28,264 bases of DNA from JAHEJB01 sp037969195 (GCA_037969195.1 JBBKWZ010000008.1:1-28264), one strand, 5' to 3'; shown: positions 15,814 through 24,717, counted from the stretch's first letter. The notes: generated from the letters alone by a model not told the origin. Made by a program: numbers and translations.

Positions 15814-17181
15814 CTAATCTTCCAGCATTTCAAGATCTGCAATCAGGTTCAGATGCGGCGTCCCGAATCGTCCGTCGCGTGGACCATTTTCCAGATTCAA
15901 TACGCCGCGTGGACAGACGGCCGAGCAGATTCCACAGCCTACGCAACTTGAGCGAACGATATTCTGGCCCCTCTGAGCGTACCAGCGGACGTCAATTCCC
16001 ATCTCGCAATACGTTGAGCAGTTGCCGCACGAGATGCACTGTCCGCCATTTGTCGTAATGCGGAAACGCGAAAAGAACCGCTGTTGAAACCCAAGAACTG
16101 CCGCCATCGGGCAGCCGAAGCGGCACCAGACACGGCTTCCCATCACGGGGTAGAAACCCACGCCGATCACGCCCGAGAACACAAGTCCGATTCCGAAGCC
16201 ATACCACTTCGAGAACGATTGGCTGACGCCGCCCAACACCGCACCTTCCGATGCTGAGTTGATCCATAGCAATGCGGTAGTGACAACGACGAAAACCAGG
16301 ACGCTGTGGATCAGCCACCGTTCAATCTTCCACGAGCCGAGCGATTTGTCGGAAAGGTGCCGATAGGGATCGCCGGCCGTTTCAGCCAATCCACCACATC
16401 CGCACACCCACGAACAGTACCATCGCTTCCCAAAGAAATACGTAAGGATCGGCGTCACGACGGCGATCATCATCGCTCCCCAGAACACCATGAAAACGCC
16501 GAGTCCCGCGCCGCTTTCTATGATGTTACTGATGTTGCCGGGCCAGAGATAGTCGTACTTCAGTGGCCAGAAGTAGGAGAAATAGAACTCTGGCTTGTTA
16601 AAAAGGAGCAGCAGCTGTGGAAGCAGAAACGCGAAGCCAAGTTGAAAGAACATCACACTGCACGTGCGGATGATCTGGTAGCGGCTGTGGCGGTACTTGA
16701 CGATCGCGCGCGCGCCCATCACGAGGACAGCGACTGTGTAGATGGTGCCGTAGAGAAACCACTGATCTGCGGCTGAGCCGCGTAGCGTGTACGCCAGCGG
16801 ATCAACGACGCGAATCAAACCTTCGAGTGTGCTCGGAAACCAATAGAGCAAGATGTAGCCGCCTGTCAGCACGATTCCCGCGATCCATCCGATGAGCCCC
16901 CGAGCCTGGTTGGAGGAAAACATCACCCCGTTGTTGTTGATGCCGGGTTGCGTCGTCCGCAGCAAGTCCCGGATGTAGATGAGCGGCCCACCGACGATCG
17001 TTAACCCAATCAACGCGAACATTAAAATCGGACGCTGGCTGCCTAGATCGCTGAACAAAGCGACGAGCACGCATAGAAGTCCGAGCCCAAACACAGCGAG
17101 CCCCGCCTTCTGCAGGGATGTCGCATCACTAGCCGGGTTCTCGGCCAGCGCGATCTGGGCGTTGTAGGCAGGGATGGACAC
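15814..17181 (-). CDS. Membrane polyferredoxin (NapH/NosR/CcoG-like 4Fe-4S protein)
   Basis: 455 residues. About eight hydrophobic membrane segments run from residue 25 to 345. Between them and after them are the cysteine motifs of the NapH/NosR group: CSWVCGC (256-262) and CRFGCP (353-358). At the C-terminus are two 4Fe-4S ferredoxin motifs, Cys382-385-388-392 (CISCGNCSTYC) and Cys413-416-419-423 (CVGCGICSAVCP). It lacks the C-terminal Ig-like domain of CcoG/FixG and the flavin domain of NosR, so it belongs to a separate branch. These proteins carry electrons across or along the membrane. The start lies 6 nt after the stop of the FAD oxidoreductase, which strongly suggests one transcript and a shared function as an electron-transfer pair. 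Confidence 0.88.
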   Translation of the reverse strand: MSIPAYNAQIALAENPASDATSLQKAGLAVFGLGLLCVLVALFSDLGSQRPILMFALIGLTIVGGPLIYIRDLLRTTQPGINNNGVMFSSNQARGLIGWIAGIVLTGGYILLYWFPSTLEGLIRVVDPLAYTLRGSAADQWFLYGTIYTVAVLVMGARAIVKYRHSRYQIIRTCSVMFFQLGFAFLLPQLLLLFNKPEFYFSYFWPLKYDYLWPGNISNIIESGAGLGVFMVFWGAMMIAVVTPILTYFFGKRWYCSWVCGCGGLAETAGDPYRHLSDKSLGSWKIERWLIHSVLVFVVVTTALLWINSASEGAVLGGVSQSFSKWYGFGIGLVFSGVIGVGFYPVMGSRVWCRFGCPMAAVLGFQQRFFSRFRITTNGGQCISCGNCSTYCEMGIDVRWYAQRGQNIVRSSCVGCGICSAVCPRGVLNLENGPRDGRFGTPHLNLIADLEMLED

Positions 17182-17187
17182 GTTGGC

Positions 17188-18651
17188 TTAGGGGAGATGA
17201 GATAGTGAATCCACGAGCCGTCGCTCTTCGAGATTGCCGCGCATCGGAAGTTTCGCCATCCACCGCTTCCATCCTTTGCCGGTGGCTGATTCTATTGACG
17301 TGCTGTTCGCTGCGTTGTAGGCCTCGATGACCGCCGGCTCATACTGATCGAAGAACTCGGGGTCGAAATTCGCGGCGCTGAGATTGGTGATGACGAACTC
17401 AATGCCCTTGTTCTTTTCAATCCACTCCGCCCAAACAGCGTGGCGGTGGCGGACGCCCATCAGGTTGACACCGATGACGGGCCTCTCGTCTTCCAAACTG
17501 TATTGCAGTCGGATCGAACGCTTCCCGTCGGTGTGCTCGAAATGCAGCGTTTGTTCGCCGTCTGGAGGTTTGGGGTCGATACGACCGTACGTCTGGTATT
17601 CGATATCGAAGAACTTGGCCGAGTTGTAGAACACGCCGGGATTGTATTCACGAGGCTCGCCCGTGAGTGTGCGGGCCAGCGTTGCGCCGTGTGCGCGGCC
17701 CGTGTACCAGAGCTGCTCAATTGGTTTCCGACCAGGCAGTGGCTCGCGAAACTCCGCGCAGTCACCTGCTGCGTAAACGCCCTCCGCGCTTGTCCTGAAA
17801 AAACGGTCGATGAGAACACCTTTGCCGGTCTCCACTCCACTTCCTTCGAGGAAGCCAATGTTCGGCCGAACACCCGTCGTAAGGCCAACAAAGCGAGCCG
17901 GAATCTCCTCACCCTTCGCCGTGACGACCGAAGTGGCGCGGCCGGAAGCGTCGGGCTGGATTTCCTTCAGTTCAGATTCCATTATTAGCTCAATCCCGTG
18001 GGAGCGGATGTGGCGCTCAACCATCCTTCCTTCCTCCTCCGGCAGCAGGTAGCTCATGTACCACGGCTCGCGAACAACGAATGTCACGTGGATGCCGCGT
18101 GCGTGCAGCATTTCAGCCATCTCAACCCCAATCAGCCCGCCTCCAACAACGACCGCCCGGTCCACACCTGTTGTCCACCGTTCCATTTGTTCAAGATCCG
18201 GGAGTCCATAAAGTCCCTGTACGCCGTCCAGATCTTGGCCGGGCCATCCGAAAAAGGTGGATGTGGAGCCTGACGCGACCAGAAGTGCATCGTACTGGAT
18301 CGACGCGCCCCCTTGCAGGTGGAGCCGCTTTGCCAAGACATCTACCCGCTCTACGCGGTCTCGAACCAGATCAATTCGGTTGTCGCGCCAGAAGCTATCG
18401 GCGTATGGCCTCGTGTGGACTTCCGTCATGTGACCCATGTAGATGTACATGAGCGCCGTCCGCGAGTAGAACTGGTCCGACTCGTCGGAGATGATCGTGA
18501 TACGCGCGTTCGCATCGCGTTTGCGGACGAGCCGCGCGCACGTCACGCCCGTAATGCCATTGCCGATGATCGCGAGGTGCACGTCGAATCGTGTGGGAGT
18601 CGTGGAACTAATCTGTTTCAAAGTACCTTTCGGCCTTCGAATCTCCGTCAC
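17188..18651 (-). CDS. FAD/NAD(P)-dependent oxidoreductase (Pyr_redox_2 type)
   Basis: 487 residues from GTG at 18651; an internal GTG at about residue 24 (VHLAIIG) is a possible later start, since the first 20 residues look non-conserved. The FAD-binding GxGxxG is GNGITG (30-35), the NAD(P)-binding one is in AVVVGGGLIGVEMAE, and the second FAD contact is GVYAAGDCAEF. This is the layout of nitrite-reductase/rubredoxin-reductase-type enzymes. The C-terminal ~120 residues (from FFDIEYQTYG) form an extra domain. It lies 6 nt upstream of a membrane polyferredoxin on the same strand, so it may pass electrons from NAD(P)H to its Fe-S clusters. Substrate unknown. It is divergent from nadK across 42 bases. 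Confidence 0.85.
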   Translation of the reverse strand: MTEIRRPKGTLKQISSTTPTRFDVHLAIIGNGITGVTCARLVRKRDANARITIISDESDQFYSRTALMYIYMGHMTEVHTRPYADSFWRDNRIDLVRDRVERVDVLAKRLHLQGGASIQYDALLVASGSTSTFFGWPGQDLDGVQGLYGLPDLEQMERWTTGVDRAVVVGGGLIGVEMAEMLHARGIHVTFVVREPWYMSYLLPEEEGRMVERHIRSHGIELIMESELKEIQPDASGRATSVVTAKGEEIPARFVGLTTGVRPNIGFLEGSGVETGKGVLIDRFFRTSAEGVYAAGDCAEFREPLPGRKPIEQLWYTGRAHGATLARTLTGEPREYNPGVFYNSAKFFDIEYQTYGRIDPKPPDGEQTLHFEHTDGKRSIRLQYSLEDERPVIGVNLMGVRHRHAVWAEWIEKNKGIEFVITNLSAANFDPEFFDQYEPAVIEAYNAANSTSIESATGKGWKRWMAKLPMRGNLEERRLVDSLSHLP

Positions 18652-18661
18652 GACCTCGTAA

Positions 18662-18677
18662 CGATTGATTGCAATCG
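18662..18677. promoter_or_regulatory. Palindrome in the 42-bp divergent promoter gap
   Basis: cgattg-attg-caatcg (6-bp arms, 4-base spacer), with gattgcaatc as a perfect 10-bp palindrome inside. It lies in the tiny space between the divergent FAD oxidoreductase and nadK starts, where both promoters must overlap. An operator role is a guess. Confidence 0.3.
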
Positions 18678-18693
18678 GCAGGATCCATCGCCC

Positions 18694-19572
18694 ATGATCT
18701 ACGGCATCCTCGGCAACACGCGAAAGGAAACCATCTGGGCGCAGGTTGGCTCGCTGATCCGCTGGATGGAGGAACGGGGCATCGCGTATCGGCTACACAG
18801 CGACATTGCGTCCGGGTTGGCGGCGAACGGAGAGCTTGATGCCGCATCCTGCTCGGCGCATGAGGCGACGGACATCGCTCGTGAAAGCGACATCCTCCTC
18901 TCCTTTGGAGGAGATGGCACGCTTCTGCAAACGGCCCATATCGCTGGAGAACATGAAACGCCGATCCTCGGCGTGAACCTCGGGAGACTTGGATTCCTCA
19001 CTAAAATCGAGGTATCGGAAGTACAGCAAGCCGTTGAGCGCATGGAAGCTGACGCATACACATGCGTTCCTCGAATGGGCATTGCCGCCAACATTCCAGG
19101 TGCGCCGGAAAATTATCTAACGTGGGCTCTCAATGACTTGACGATTGGTAAGACCGGCACCACCAGTATGCTCACGATAGAAGCCGAAGTGGACGGGGCC
19201 TATCTTAACACGTATCGGGCAGACGGTTTGATCGTCGCTACCCCAACTGGTTCAACGGCCTATTCGCTCTCGGCTGACGGTCCAATTATCGAACCTTCTT
19301 CCCGCGTCTTTGTCCTCACGCCGATCGCGCCACACACGCTTACGGCGCGGCCAATTGTACTTCCGGACACCGCGACGATCACTCTGCGCGTTGTGGACGC
19401 CGTACCCTACATTGTCGCTATGGACGGCCAGAGCACCGTAATAGATGCACCAGGCGGCCTGATCACGCTGCGACGGGCAAACCACTCTGTCCAACTCGTC
19501 ACTTTCCCCGACCGTGACTACTTCTCCCTCCTACGGGATAAGCTGAAGTGGGGGGCGGAACGGGGCGAATGA
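18694..19572 (+). CDS. nadK: NAD kinase
   Basis: 292 residues from ATG 18694 (MIYGILGNTR); an upstream extension of the frame overlaps the divergent oxidoreductase and is not used. The family motifs are GGDGT (72-76, the catalytic/NAD-binding loop), VNLGRLGFL (about 94-102), NDLTI, and ATPTGSTAYSLSADGPII. It phosphorylates NAD to NADP. Length and motif spacing are normal. The stop codon (19570-19572) lies against the terminator of the tRNA transcript from the opposite strand. Confidence 0.96.
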   Translation: MIYGILGNTRKETIWAQVGSLIRWMEERGIAYRLHSDIASGLAANGELDAASCSAHEATDIARESDILLSFGGDGTLLQTAHIAGEHETPILGVNLGRLGFLTKIEVSEVQQAVERMEADAYTCVPRMGIAANIPGAPENYLTWALNDLTIGKTGTTSMLTIEAEVDGAYLNTYRADGLIVATPTGSTAYSLSADGPIIEPSSRVFVLTPIAPHTLTARPIVLPDTATITLRVVDAVPYIVAMDGQSTVIDAPGGLITLRRANHSVQLVTFPDRDYFSLLRDKLKWGAERGE

Positions 19573-19602
19573 AAAAGCCCCCGAGCCTTTGGGCTCAGGG
19601 GC
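19572..19602 (-). terminator. Rho-independent terminator of the tRNA transcript
   Basis: On the minus strand an 11-bp stem (one mismatch, gcccctgagcc/ggctcgggggc, loop of 4) is followed by TTTTT. It begins 8 bases after the tRNA-Asp CCA end. Its T-run lies on the nadK stop codon, so the two convergent transcripts meet here. Confidence 0.8.
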
Positions 19603-19610
19603 GTTGTACC

Positions 19611-19687
19611 TGGCGGTTCGGACGGGACTCGAACCCGCGACCTCCGCCGTGACAGGGCGGCGTTCTAACCAACTGAACTACCGAACC
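19611..19687 (-). tRNA. tRNA-Asp (anticodon GTC)
   Basis: The minus strand folds as a standard cloverleaf: acceptor ggttcgg/ccgaacc, D arm with gttcagttggttagaac, anticodon arm ccgcc-ctgtcac-ggcgg (anticodon GTC), T arm with ttcgagt, discriminator G, followed by an encoded CCA. Confidence 0.96.
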
Positions 19688-19777
19688 AGGCAGTTGCACA
19701 ATCTACGGCAGTGGGCGGGCCCCGACTTGCGTCCAGCCAGCACTCACCCTTTTTTCAATTGCGCCACAATCAAGCTG

Positions 19778-19850
19778 TGGCTGGGGACGGATTCGAACCG
19801 CCGACACATGGATTTTCAGTCCATTGCTCTACCAACTGAGCTACCCAGCC
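19778..19850 (-). tRNA. tRNA-Phe (anticodon GAA)
   Basis: The minus strand gives acceptor ggctggg/cccagcc, D arm gctcagttggtagagc, anticodon arm atgga-ctgaaaa-tccat (anticodon GAA), T arm with ttcgaat, discriminator A. The next bases are CAG, so CCA is not encoded and must be added by the CCA-adding enzyme. It is 90 bases upstream of tRNA-Asp and probably cotranscribed. Confidence 0.96.
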
Positions 19851-19959
19851 CCATTCCGCGATTCACGGAAGGCCGCCAATATACGGGCCGCGTCTGCCCT
19901 CTCAGAACCGGGCCGCGCCGGAAACTTCGTGAAGAGACATCATTCGCGTCGTTGCCTTC

Positions 19960-20343
19960 TCAGACTTCAAGTGCGAACACCGTACGCTTGAGTTCCGCGA
20001 AATCGATTGGCTTGGTGAGGTAGCCCTCTGCGCCGTTGCTGAACGCTTCTTCCTGCATGGCCGCGTCATCGTACGCGGTCACCATCATCACACGAACGTC
20101 GGGGTACTCCGCTTTGATGATGCGAAGTAGTTCGAGGCCCGTCATGCCGGGCATGTTGATGTCGGACAGTACGAGAACAACGTCAGTAGACTCGGCTTTC
20201 AAAGTGTCCAGCGCTTCCTGACCAGACTGGGCAAAACTCAACTGTACCAGCCCGTTCTTCGTTTCGCGCCGGAATCGCTGCGAAAACAAAAGTTGCACAT
20301 CGGGTTCGTCATCAACAACTAGGGCTTTAATCGGCACAGGCAT
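19960..20343 (-). CDS. CheY-like single-domain response regulator
   Basis: 127 residues from ATG at 20343 (MPVPIKALVVDDEPD), preferred over an earlier in-frame start that would add 15 residues. The receiver features are all there: acidic pair Asp11-Asp12, phospho-acceptor Asp61 (LVLSDINMPGMTG), Thr89 (MMVTAYDD), and Lys111 (LTKPID). There is no output domain, so it works through protein contact or as a phosphate relay. It lies 89 nt downstream of a propeller-type histidine kinase on the same strand and is its likely partner. Confidence 0.9.
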   Translation of the reverse strand: MPVPIKALVVDDEPDVQLLFSQRFRRETKNGLVQLSFAQSGQEALDTLKAESTDVVLVLSDINMPGMTGLELLRIIKAEYPDVRVMMVTAYDDAAMQEEAFSNGAEGYLTKPIDFAELKRTVFALEV

Positions 20344-20432
20344 GGGGAAGAAAAGCGTGGGGATGGGAAGGTAAGCGAATTTCGCCAATCACTTTCCCGC
20401 ATCGAGCGGCGACTGAGCGGCAAACAAGATCA

Positions 20433-23400
20433 TCAATCTGCGCCTTCAAAAGGCGCTCGGTGCTTTGGAAGAAGAATGGTAAACGAGGTTCCTTCGCCGG
20501 GCGTACTCGCCGCGGAGATCTGACCGCGGTGGCTCTGTACGATATCGTGCGCTAGTGAAAGTCCAAGGCCCGTGCCCTCCCCCGAAGGCTTCGTCGTGAA
20601 GAAAGGTTCGAACAGGCGCAAACGAACCTCTTCGGGGATCCCGGGTCCGTTGTCTTCAACCACGATACGAATTTCCTTACCAAGATCTGCCGTGCGCACC
20701 GTAATAGCAGGAACGCGGTCGGACTCGCGCGACGGATTCTCGCGCATGGCGTAGACCGCGTTCTCCATCAGATTCAGAACAACCCGCCCGATCGCCTGGC
20801 GAACGATGATTACGTCCCCGAGACCTTCATCGTAGTCCCGCTTGATATTGATGGGCATGCCGTCACCGCCGGCGCCCGAACCGTGAATGACAAGGTCGAT
20901 GGTTTCATCTAGCAGCGTGTGGAGATTTGTGGGTTCGGGGTCACCGCTGCTGCCTTGAGCGTGAAGGAGCATGCTTTTGACGATACCATCCGCACGGCGT
21001 CCGTGTTCGGCGATTTTGGACGCGTTCAAAGCTAGGTCGCCTAGAATGTGATCTACCTCGTCCATCACATCCCCAACATTGCGATCCGCGGAGGACGCGA
21101 GTTCGGTCCGAAGCTCCTCCGTCAGTTCCTCAGAGAGTTGTGCGAAGTTGTTGACGAAGTTGAGCGGGTTCTTGATTTCGTGCGCGACTCCAGCGGTCAT
21201 CCGTCCAAGCGAGGCCAATTTTTCGGACTGCACCAGTTGCGTCTGCGCAGTTCGAAGCTGACCCAACGTGGCCTCCAGCTCGTCGTTCTTGGATTCGAGC
21301 GCGCTGGTTTGCTGTTCCAGTTCCTCTGTGCGCTCGGTAACGAGTTCTTCCAGTTCATGATTGCGCTGGGCGATTAGGCGAATCCGACGCTTGTAGGTGA
21401 TGATGGCAATCCCCACCACGGCAACAACGGCGAAAATCCGAAACCACCACGTTTGCCACCAGGGTGGCGTGATTCGCATCAGCATCCGCGCAGATTCGTT
21501 GCTCCAAACACCGTCGCTGTTGGATCCTTGTACGTCAAACGTGTAGCGACCCGGCGGCAGATTGGCATACGTTGCGGTGCGTTGAGTGCCCACGTCGCGC
21601 CATTCGGTGGAATCCCCTCCATTGCGATCCAGCCGAACGCGATAGCGGTTCTGTTCGGGCCGACTAAACTGCAGTCCCACAAATTCAAATGTCACATCAT
21701 TCTGGTCATGCGCGAGATTGATCTCGTCGACTAGCAAAATCGCGTCCGGCGATGATGTCTGCAGTCGTCCGTCAATACTGTAGCCCGTCAGGACAACCTT
21801 TGGGACGTAGGGGCTGTCCCTGAATCCAGACGGTGAGAAAATGTTGAATCCATTGTTGCCACCGAGCGCGATTTCGCCACGCGGCGTTTTGTACGACGCG
21901 CCCACATTGAACTGTCGCGACTGCACGCCCAACTCCACGCCGTACGTACGAACGTCCTCGGGATTACTCGGATCGAAGCAGACGAGCCCACCATTTGTCG
22001 CCAGCCAGAGATATCCTTGGCCATCGGGTTGAATGCCATAAATCGTGTTTCCGGGTAGCCCGCTGTTACGCCTTGTGAATCGCCGGAACTCTCCGGTTTC
22101 GATATCAAGTCTGTTCAATCCGCCTGCCAGCGTGCCCACCCACAGTGCATTCGAATCAGCCGGAAGCGTGCTCAAAGCCGTCACGTAGCGATGGCTGAGG
22201 GCGAGCGGTTTTCGCGCATCCGCCTCAAACGTGACTACCTCCCCACTGTTCAGGTCCACGCTGTTCAGGCCGTTCTCCGTGCCCACCCATAACTGATTCG
22301 GCCACTCCTGCGAGGAATAAAGGGAGACGATCTGATCGCTGCTCAACGTCGACGCGTTATCCGTATCACTGTGGAAGTGCGTGATCACGTCCGTTGGCAC
22401 ATCCATCCTTTCGAGGCCATGCGCCGTACCAATCCAAAGTTGATTGCGCGCCGTGTCCGAATAAAGCGCTGTGACACGACTCTCCAGATTTTCGACCTCG
22501 GAGCTGAAATCCTGGAGATACCTACGAGACCTACCTGTCGTCGTGTTGAACCTATTCAGGCCGTGCTCCGTCCCTACCCAGATTGTCTCGTCGGTCCATT
22601 CCGCGAGAGCGGTTACATGATCATCACTCAGCGAAGCCGAGGTACCAGGTCTATGTCGATAGTGGCGAAAACGGTTACTGATTCGATCGAAAAGCTCCAG
22701 GCCCACGGCTGTCCCCACCCAGATGTTTTCTTTGTCCTGCTCCAGAAACGCCGTCACGATTGGCGACGCGAGGCCAGTTGGTTGGTCGGTTGGGAAATAG
22801 TGTGGAATGAACTGCGTGACCTGATCATATCGACTCAATCCACCTAGGTCAGTCGCCACCCAGAGCACATGCGAGCGGTCTTCCAAGACCGCGCGCACTG
22901 TTCCAGCGCCGATTGTCGTCTCGCTTTCCGGATCGTGGCGGATTCGTTGAAAGGACTGACTTTTCGGGTCGTATCGGTGCAGAGAGGAACTCGACGAGCC
23001 ACTGGGGTCGACCGTTCCGATCCACATAAATCCGTCACTCGACTGCGCTACCGACGAAATGAACCCCGAGCCGAGATCGAAATCGGTGCCGCCGGGGCGA
23101 TGGCGCAAGACTTCGCCGGAGGCCGGATTGAAGCAATCGAGGCCATCACCCCAATACCCGAGCCACAACTGCCCTTCACTATCCACGAACAACTCGCGGA
23201 TGTCGTTTCCGGCGGGGCTGTTGGGATCGGCAGGATCGTGACGAATCGTCGTGAAGGCGTTGCTCGCTGGATCAAAGCGGCGCAACCCATCCGCCGTTCC
23301 AACCCAGATTACGCCATCGTTCGTTTCTGCAAGGGAATGCACGGGGACGGCATTCTCACCCGAAGAAAGCTCGAACCATTCGGCTTGCCCCGACAGCGGA

Positions 23401-23903
23401 TCCAAACGACTCAATCCACCAATTTCCGGGTTATCCGGATCGGAGTGGCCGATCCAGATCTGCCCCGACATATCCTCCAACAACGCCGAAATACGACTGA
23501 TTCCAAGCTTGGTCGCGTTGCCCGGCTCGCGTCCAAAAGATGTAAACGTGGCCATTTCCGGGTCAAACCGGTTGAGCCCATCACTTGTCCCGACCCACAG
23601 CGTGCCGTCCGATGTTTCCAGCAGCGCAGTGATCCGGTTGTCGGAGATCGACGTTACTTCCGTAGGGTCAAACTGGAAGACGACGAACTCGTAGCCATCG
23701 TAGCGGTTCAGCCCATCTGGTGTGCCGAACCATAGGAATCCGAGGCTGTCCTGCAACACAGCGGTCACCTCGTTTTGCGAGAGACCATCATCTACCGTGA
23801 GGTGCTCAAACCGCATTATGTCCTGTGCCTTCGCCCCAGCGATGCCCGCGAGAAGCAATATGGCCATCGCGAGCGAGCGGGAGAAAGAACGTCGAGCAGG
23901 CAT
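20433..23903 (-). CDS. Two-component sensor kinase: beta-propeller, Y_Y_Y and histidine kinase domains
   Basis: 1156 residues from ATG at 23903 (MPARRSFSRSLAMAILLLAG); an in-frame GTG at 23933 adds ten residues before the same signal peptide. Residues about 36-720 are a double-propeller type sensor built of many Reg_prop repeats, seen as 'W(I/V)GTxxGLxRFDP' units (FLWFGTPDGLNRYDG, TLWVGTSDGLNRFDP and others). A Y_Y_Y domain follows at about 748-804 (LPPGRYTFDVQGSNSDGVWS), then one membrane helix at about 815-840, a coiled coil, a HisKA domain with His908 (GVAHEIKNPLNFVNNF), and a HATPase with N box (NLMENAVYAM), G1 (VEDNGPGIPEE) and G2 (GEGTGLGL). In Bacteroidota such sensors usually continue into receiver and AraC domains and sense polysaccharides; here these are absent and a separate receiver gene follows. 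Confidence 0.92.
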   Translation of the reverse strand: MPARRSFSRSLAMAILLLAGIAGAKAQDIMRFEHLTVDDGLSQNEVTAVLQDSLGFLWFGTPDGLNRYDGYEFVVFQFDPTEVTSISDNRITALLETSDGTLWVGTSDGLNRFDPEMATFTSFGREPGNATKLGISRISALLEDMSGQIWIGHSDPDNPEIGGLSRLDPLSGQAEWFELSSGENAVPVHSLAETNDGVIWVGTADGLRRFDPASNAFTTIRHDPADPNSPAGNDIRELFVDSEGQLWLGYWGDGLDCFNPASGEVLRHRPGGTDFDLGSGFISSVAQSSDGFMWIGTVDPSGSSSSSLHRYDPKSQSFQRIRHDPESETTIGAGTVRAVLEDRSHVLWVATDLGGLSRYDQVTQFIPHYFPTDQPTGLASPIVTAFLEQDKENIWVGTAVGLELFDRISNRFRHYRHRPGTSASLSDDHVTALAEWTDETIWVGTEHGLNRFNTTTGRSRRYLQDFSSEVENLESRVTALYSDTARNQLWIGTAHGLERMDVPTDVITHFHSDTDNASTLSSDQIVSLYSSQEWPNQLWVGTENGLNSVDLNSGEVVTFEADARKPLALSHRYVTALSTLPADSNALWVGTLAGGLNRLDIETGEFRRFTRRNSGLPGNTIYGIQPDGQGYLWLATNGGLVCFDPSNPEDVRTYGVELGVQSRQFNVGASYKTPRGEIALGGNNGFNIFSPSGFRDSPYVPKVVLTGYSIDGRLQTSSPDAILLVDEINLAHDQNDVTFEFVGLQFSRPEQNRYRVRLDRNGGDSTEWRDVGTQRTATYANLPPGRYTFDVQGSNSDGVWSNESARMLMRITPPWWQTWWFRIFAVVAVVGIAIITYKRRIRLIAQRNHELEELVTERTEELEQQTSALESKNDELEATLGQLRTAQTQLVQSEKLASLGRMTAGVAHEIKNPLNFVNNFAQLSEELTEELRTELASSADRNVGDVMDEVDHILGDLALNASKIAEHGRRADGIVKSMLLHAQGSSGDPEPTNLHTLLDETIDLVIHGSGAGGDGMPINIKRDYDEGLGDVIIVRQAIGRVVLNLMENAVYAMRENPSRESDRVPAITVRTADLGKEIRIVVEDNGPGIPEEVRLRLFEPFFTTKPSGEGTGLGLSLAHDIVQSHRGQISAASTPGEGTSFTILLPKHRAPFEGAD

Positions 23904-23939
23904 GGACGGAGGAATGACGATGACCCTAGTCACGATCCA

Positions 23940-23989
23940 GAACAGAGCGGTTAACTCGGGCGAAAGTATACGGATCGCTGGCTCTGTTC
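23940..23989. promoter_or_regulatory. Inverted repeat in the kinase/thiE divergent promoter
   Basis: Perfect 9-bp arms gaacagagc (23940-23948) and gctctgttc (23981-23989) separated by 32 bases that include a possible -10-like gtatac. It lies between the divergent sensor-kinase and thiE starts. Whether it acts as an operator is not known. Confidence 0.35.
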
Positions 23990-24075
23990 AGGGAAAGAGC
24001 GGAGCGGGCAATAGAGCGCCCTGCGTATCGTAGTCGAATACCTATTCTGTGACGTGCCTTCGTTCTGACAAGACA

Positions 24076-24717
24076 ATGCAAATCGGTCGCCTCCATATTC
24101 TCACGGACACCCGCCTACAGCAACGATTCGATCACGCGGAATTGGCGCGGTTGGCATGTGCGGGCGGAGCGGACGTTATCCAGTTCCGCCAGAAGGAAGG
24201 CTCAGTCCGCGAGCGGCTCGGTGCGTTAAAAGGCGTAGCGGATGTGTGTTCGGACGCGAACGTTTCCCTTATTGTAAACGACCAGCTCGATCTCGCCCTG
24301 GCTGTTGAAGCGGATGGCATTCATCTCGGCCAAGAGGACCTGCCAATCGAAGCAGTGCGCCAGATTCTTGATTTACAGGATGGACCCACGCTAATAATCG
24401 GAGCTACATGCACGACGCTCGAGCAGGCCGACAGGGCTGTACGCGAAGGGGCGGATTATATCGGGTTCGGGCCGGTCTACGAAACCAAATCGAAGGCGAA
24501 TCCGGCTCTCGTAAAGGGGCTGGACGGCTTGGCCGAAGTATGCCGCGCGATCCCTATTCCGGTCATTGCCATAGGCGGAATTACTGTAGAGCGCGTCCAA
24601 TCCGTGTTGGATACAGGCGCTCACGGGATCGCCGTACTAAGTGCCGTAACGATGGCCCCGGATCCACAGCAAGCTGCAACCCAGTTCCGAGCTGAAATCG
24701 ACCGGCTGGTCGGTTAG
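24076..24717 (+). CDS. thiE: Thiamine-phosphate synthase
   Basis: 213 residues from ATG 24076 (MQIGRLHILTDTRL), a normal ThiE length; an in-frame GTG 27 bases upstream is less likely. TIM-barrel motifs in order: DVIQFRQKEG (pyrophosphate/HMP-PP region), LIVNDQLDLALAV then DGIHLGQEDLP, IIGATCTTLEQADRA, DYIGFGPVYETKSK and PVIAIGGI. It joins HMP-pyrophosphate and thiazole phosphate to thiamine phosphate. No other thi gene is nearby and I see no TPP riboswitch upstream. Its stop directly abuts the stop of the convergent hydrolase gene. Confidence 0.95.
   Translation: MQIGRLHILTDTRLQQRFDHAELARLACAGGADVIQFRQKEGSVRERLGALKGVADVCSDANVSLIVNDQLDLALAVEADGIHLGQEDLPIEAVRQILDLQDGPTLIIGATCTTLEQADRAVREGADYIGFGPVYETKSKANPALVKGLDGLAEVCRAIPIPVIAIGGITVERVQSVLDTGAHGIAVLSAVTMAPDPQQAATQFRAEIDRLVG

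Noticed and set aside
23990..24075. TPP riboswitch upstream of thiE
   Set aside because: I looked for the CTGAGA and ACC...GAACCTGAT-type conserved elements and did not find them; the leader is also short.
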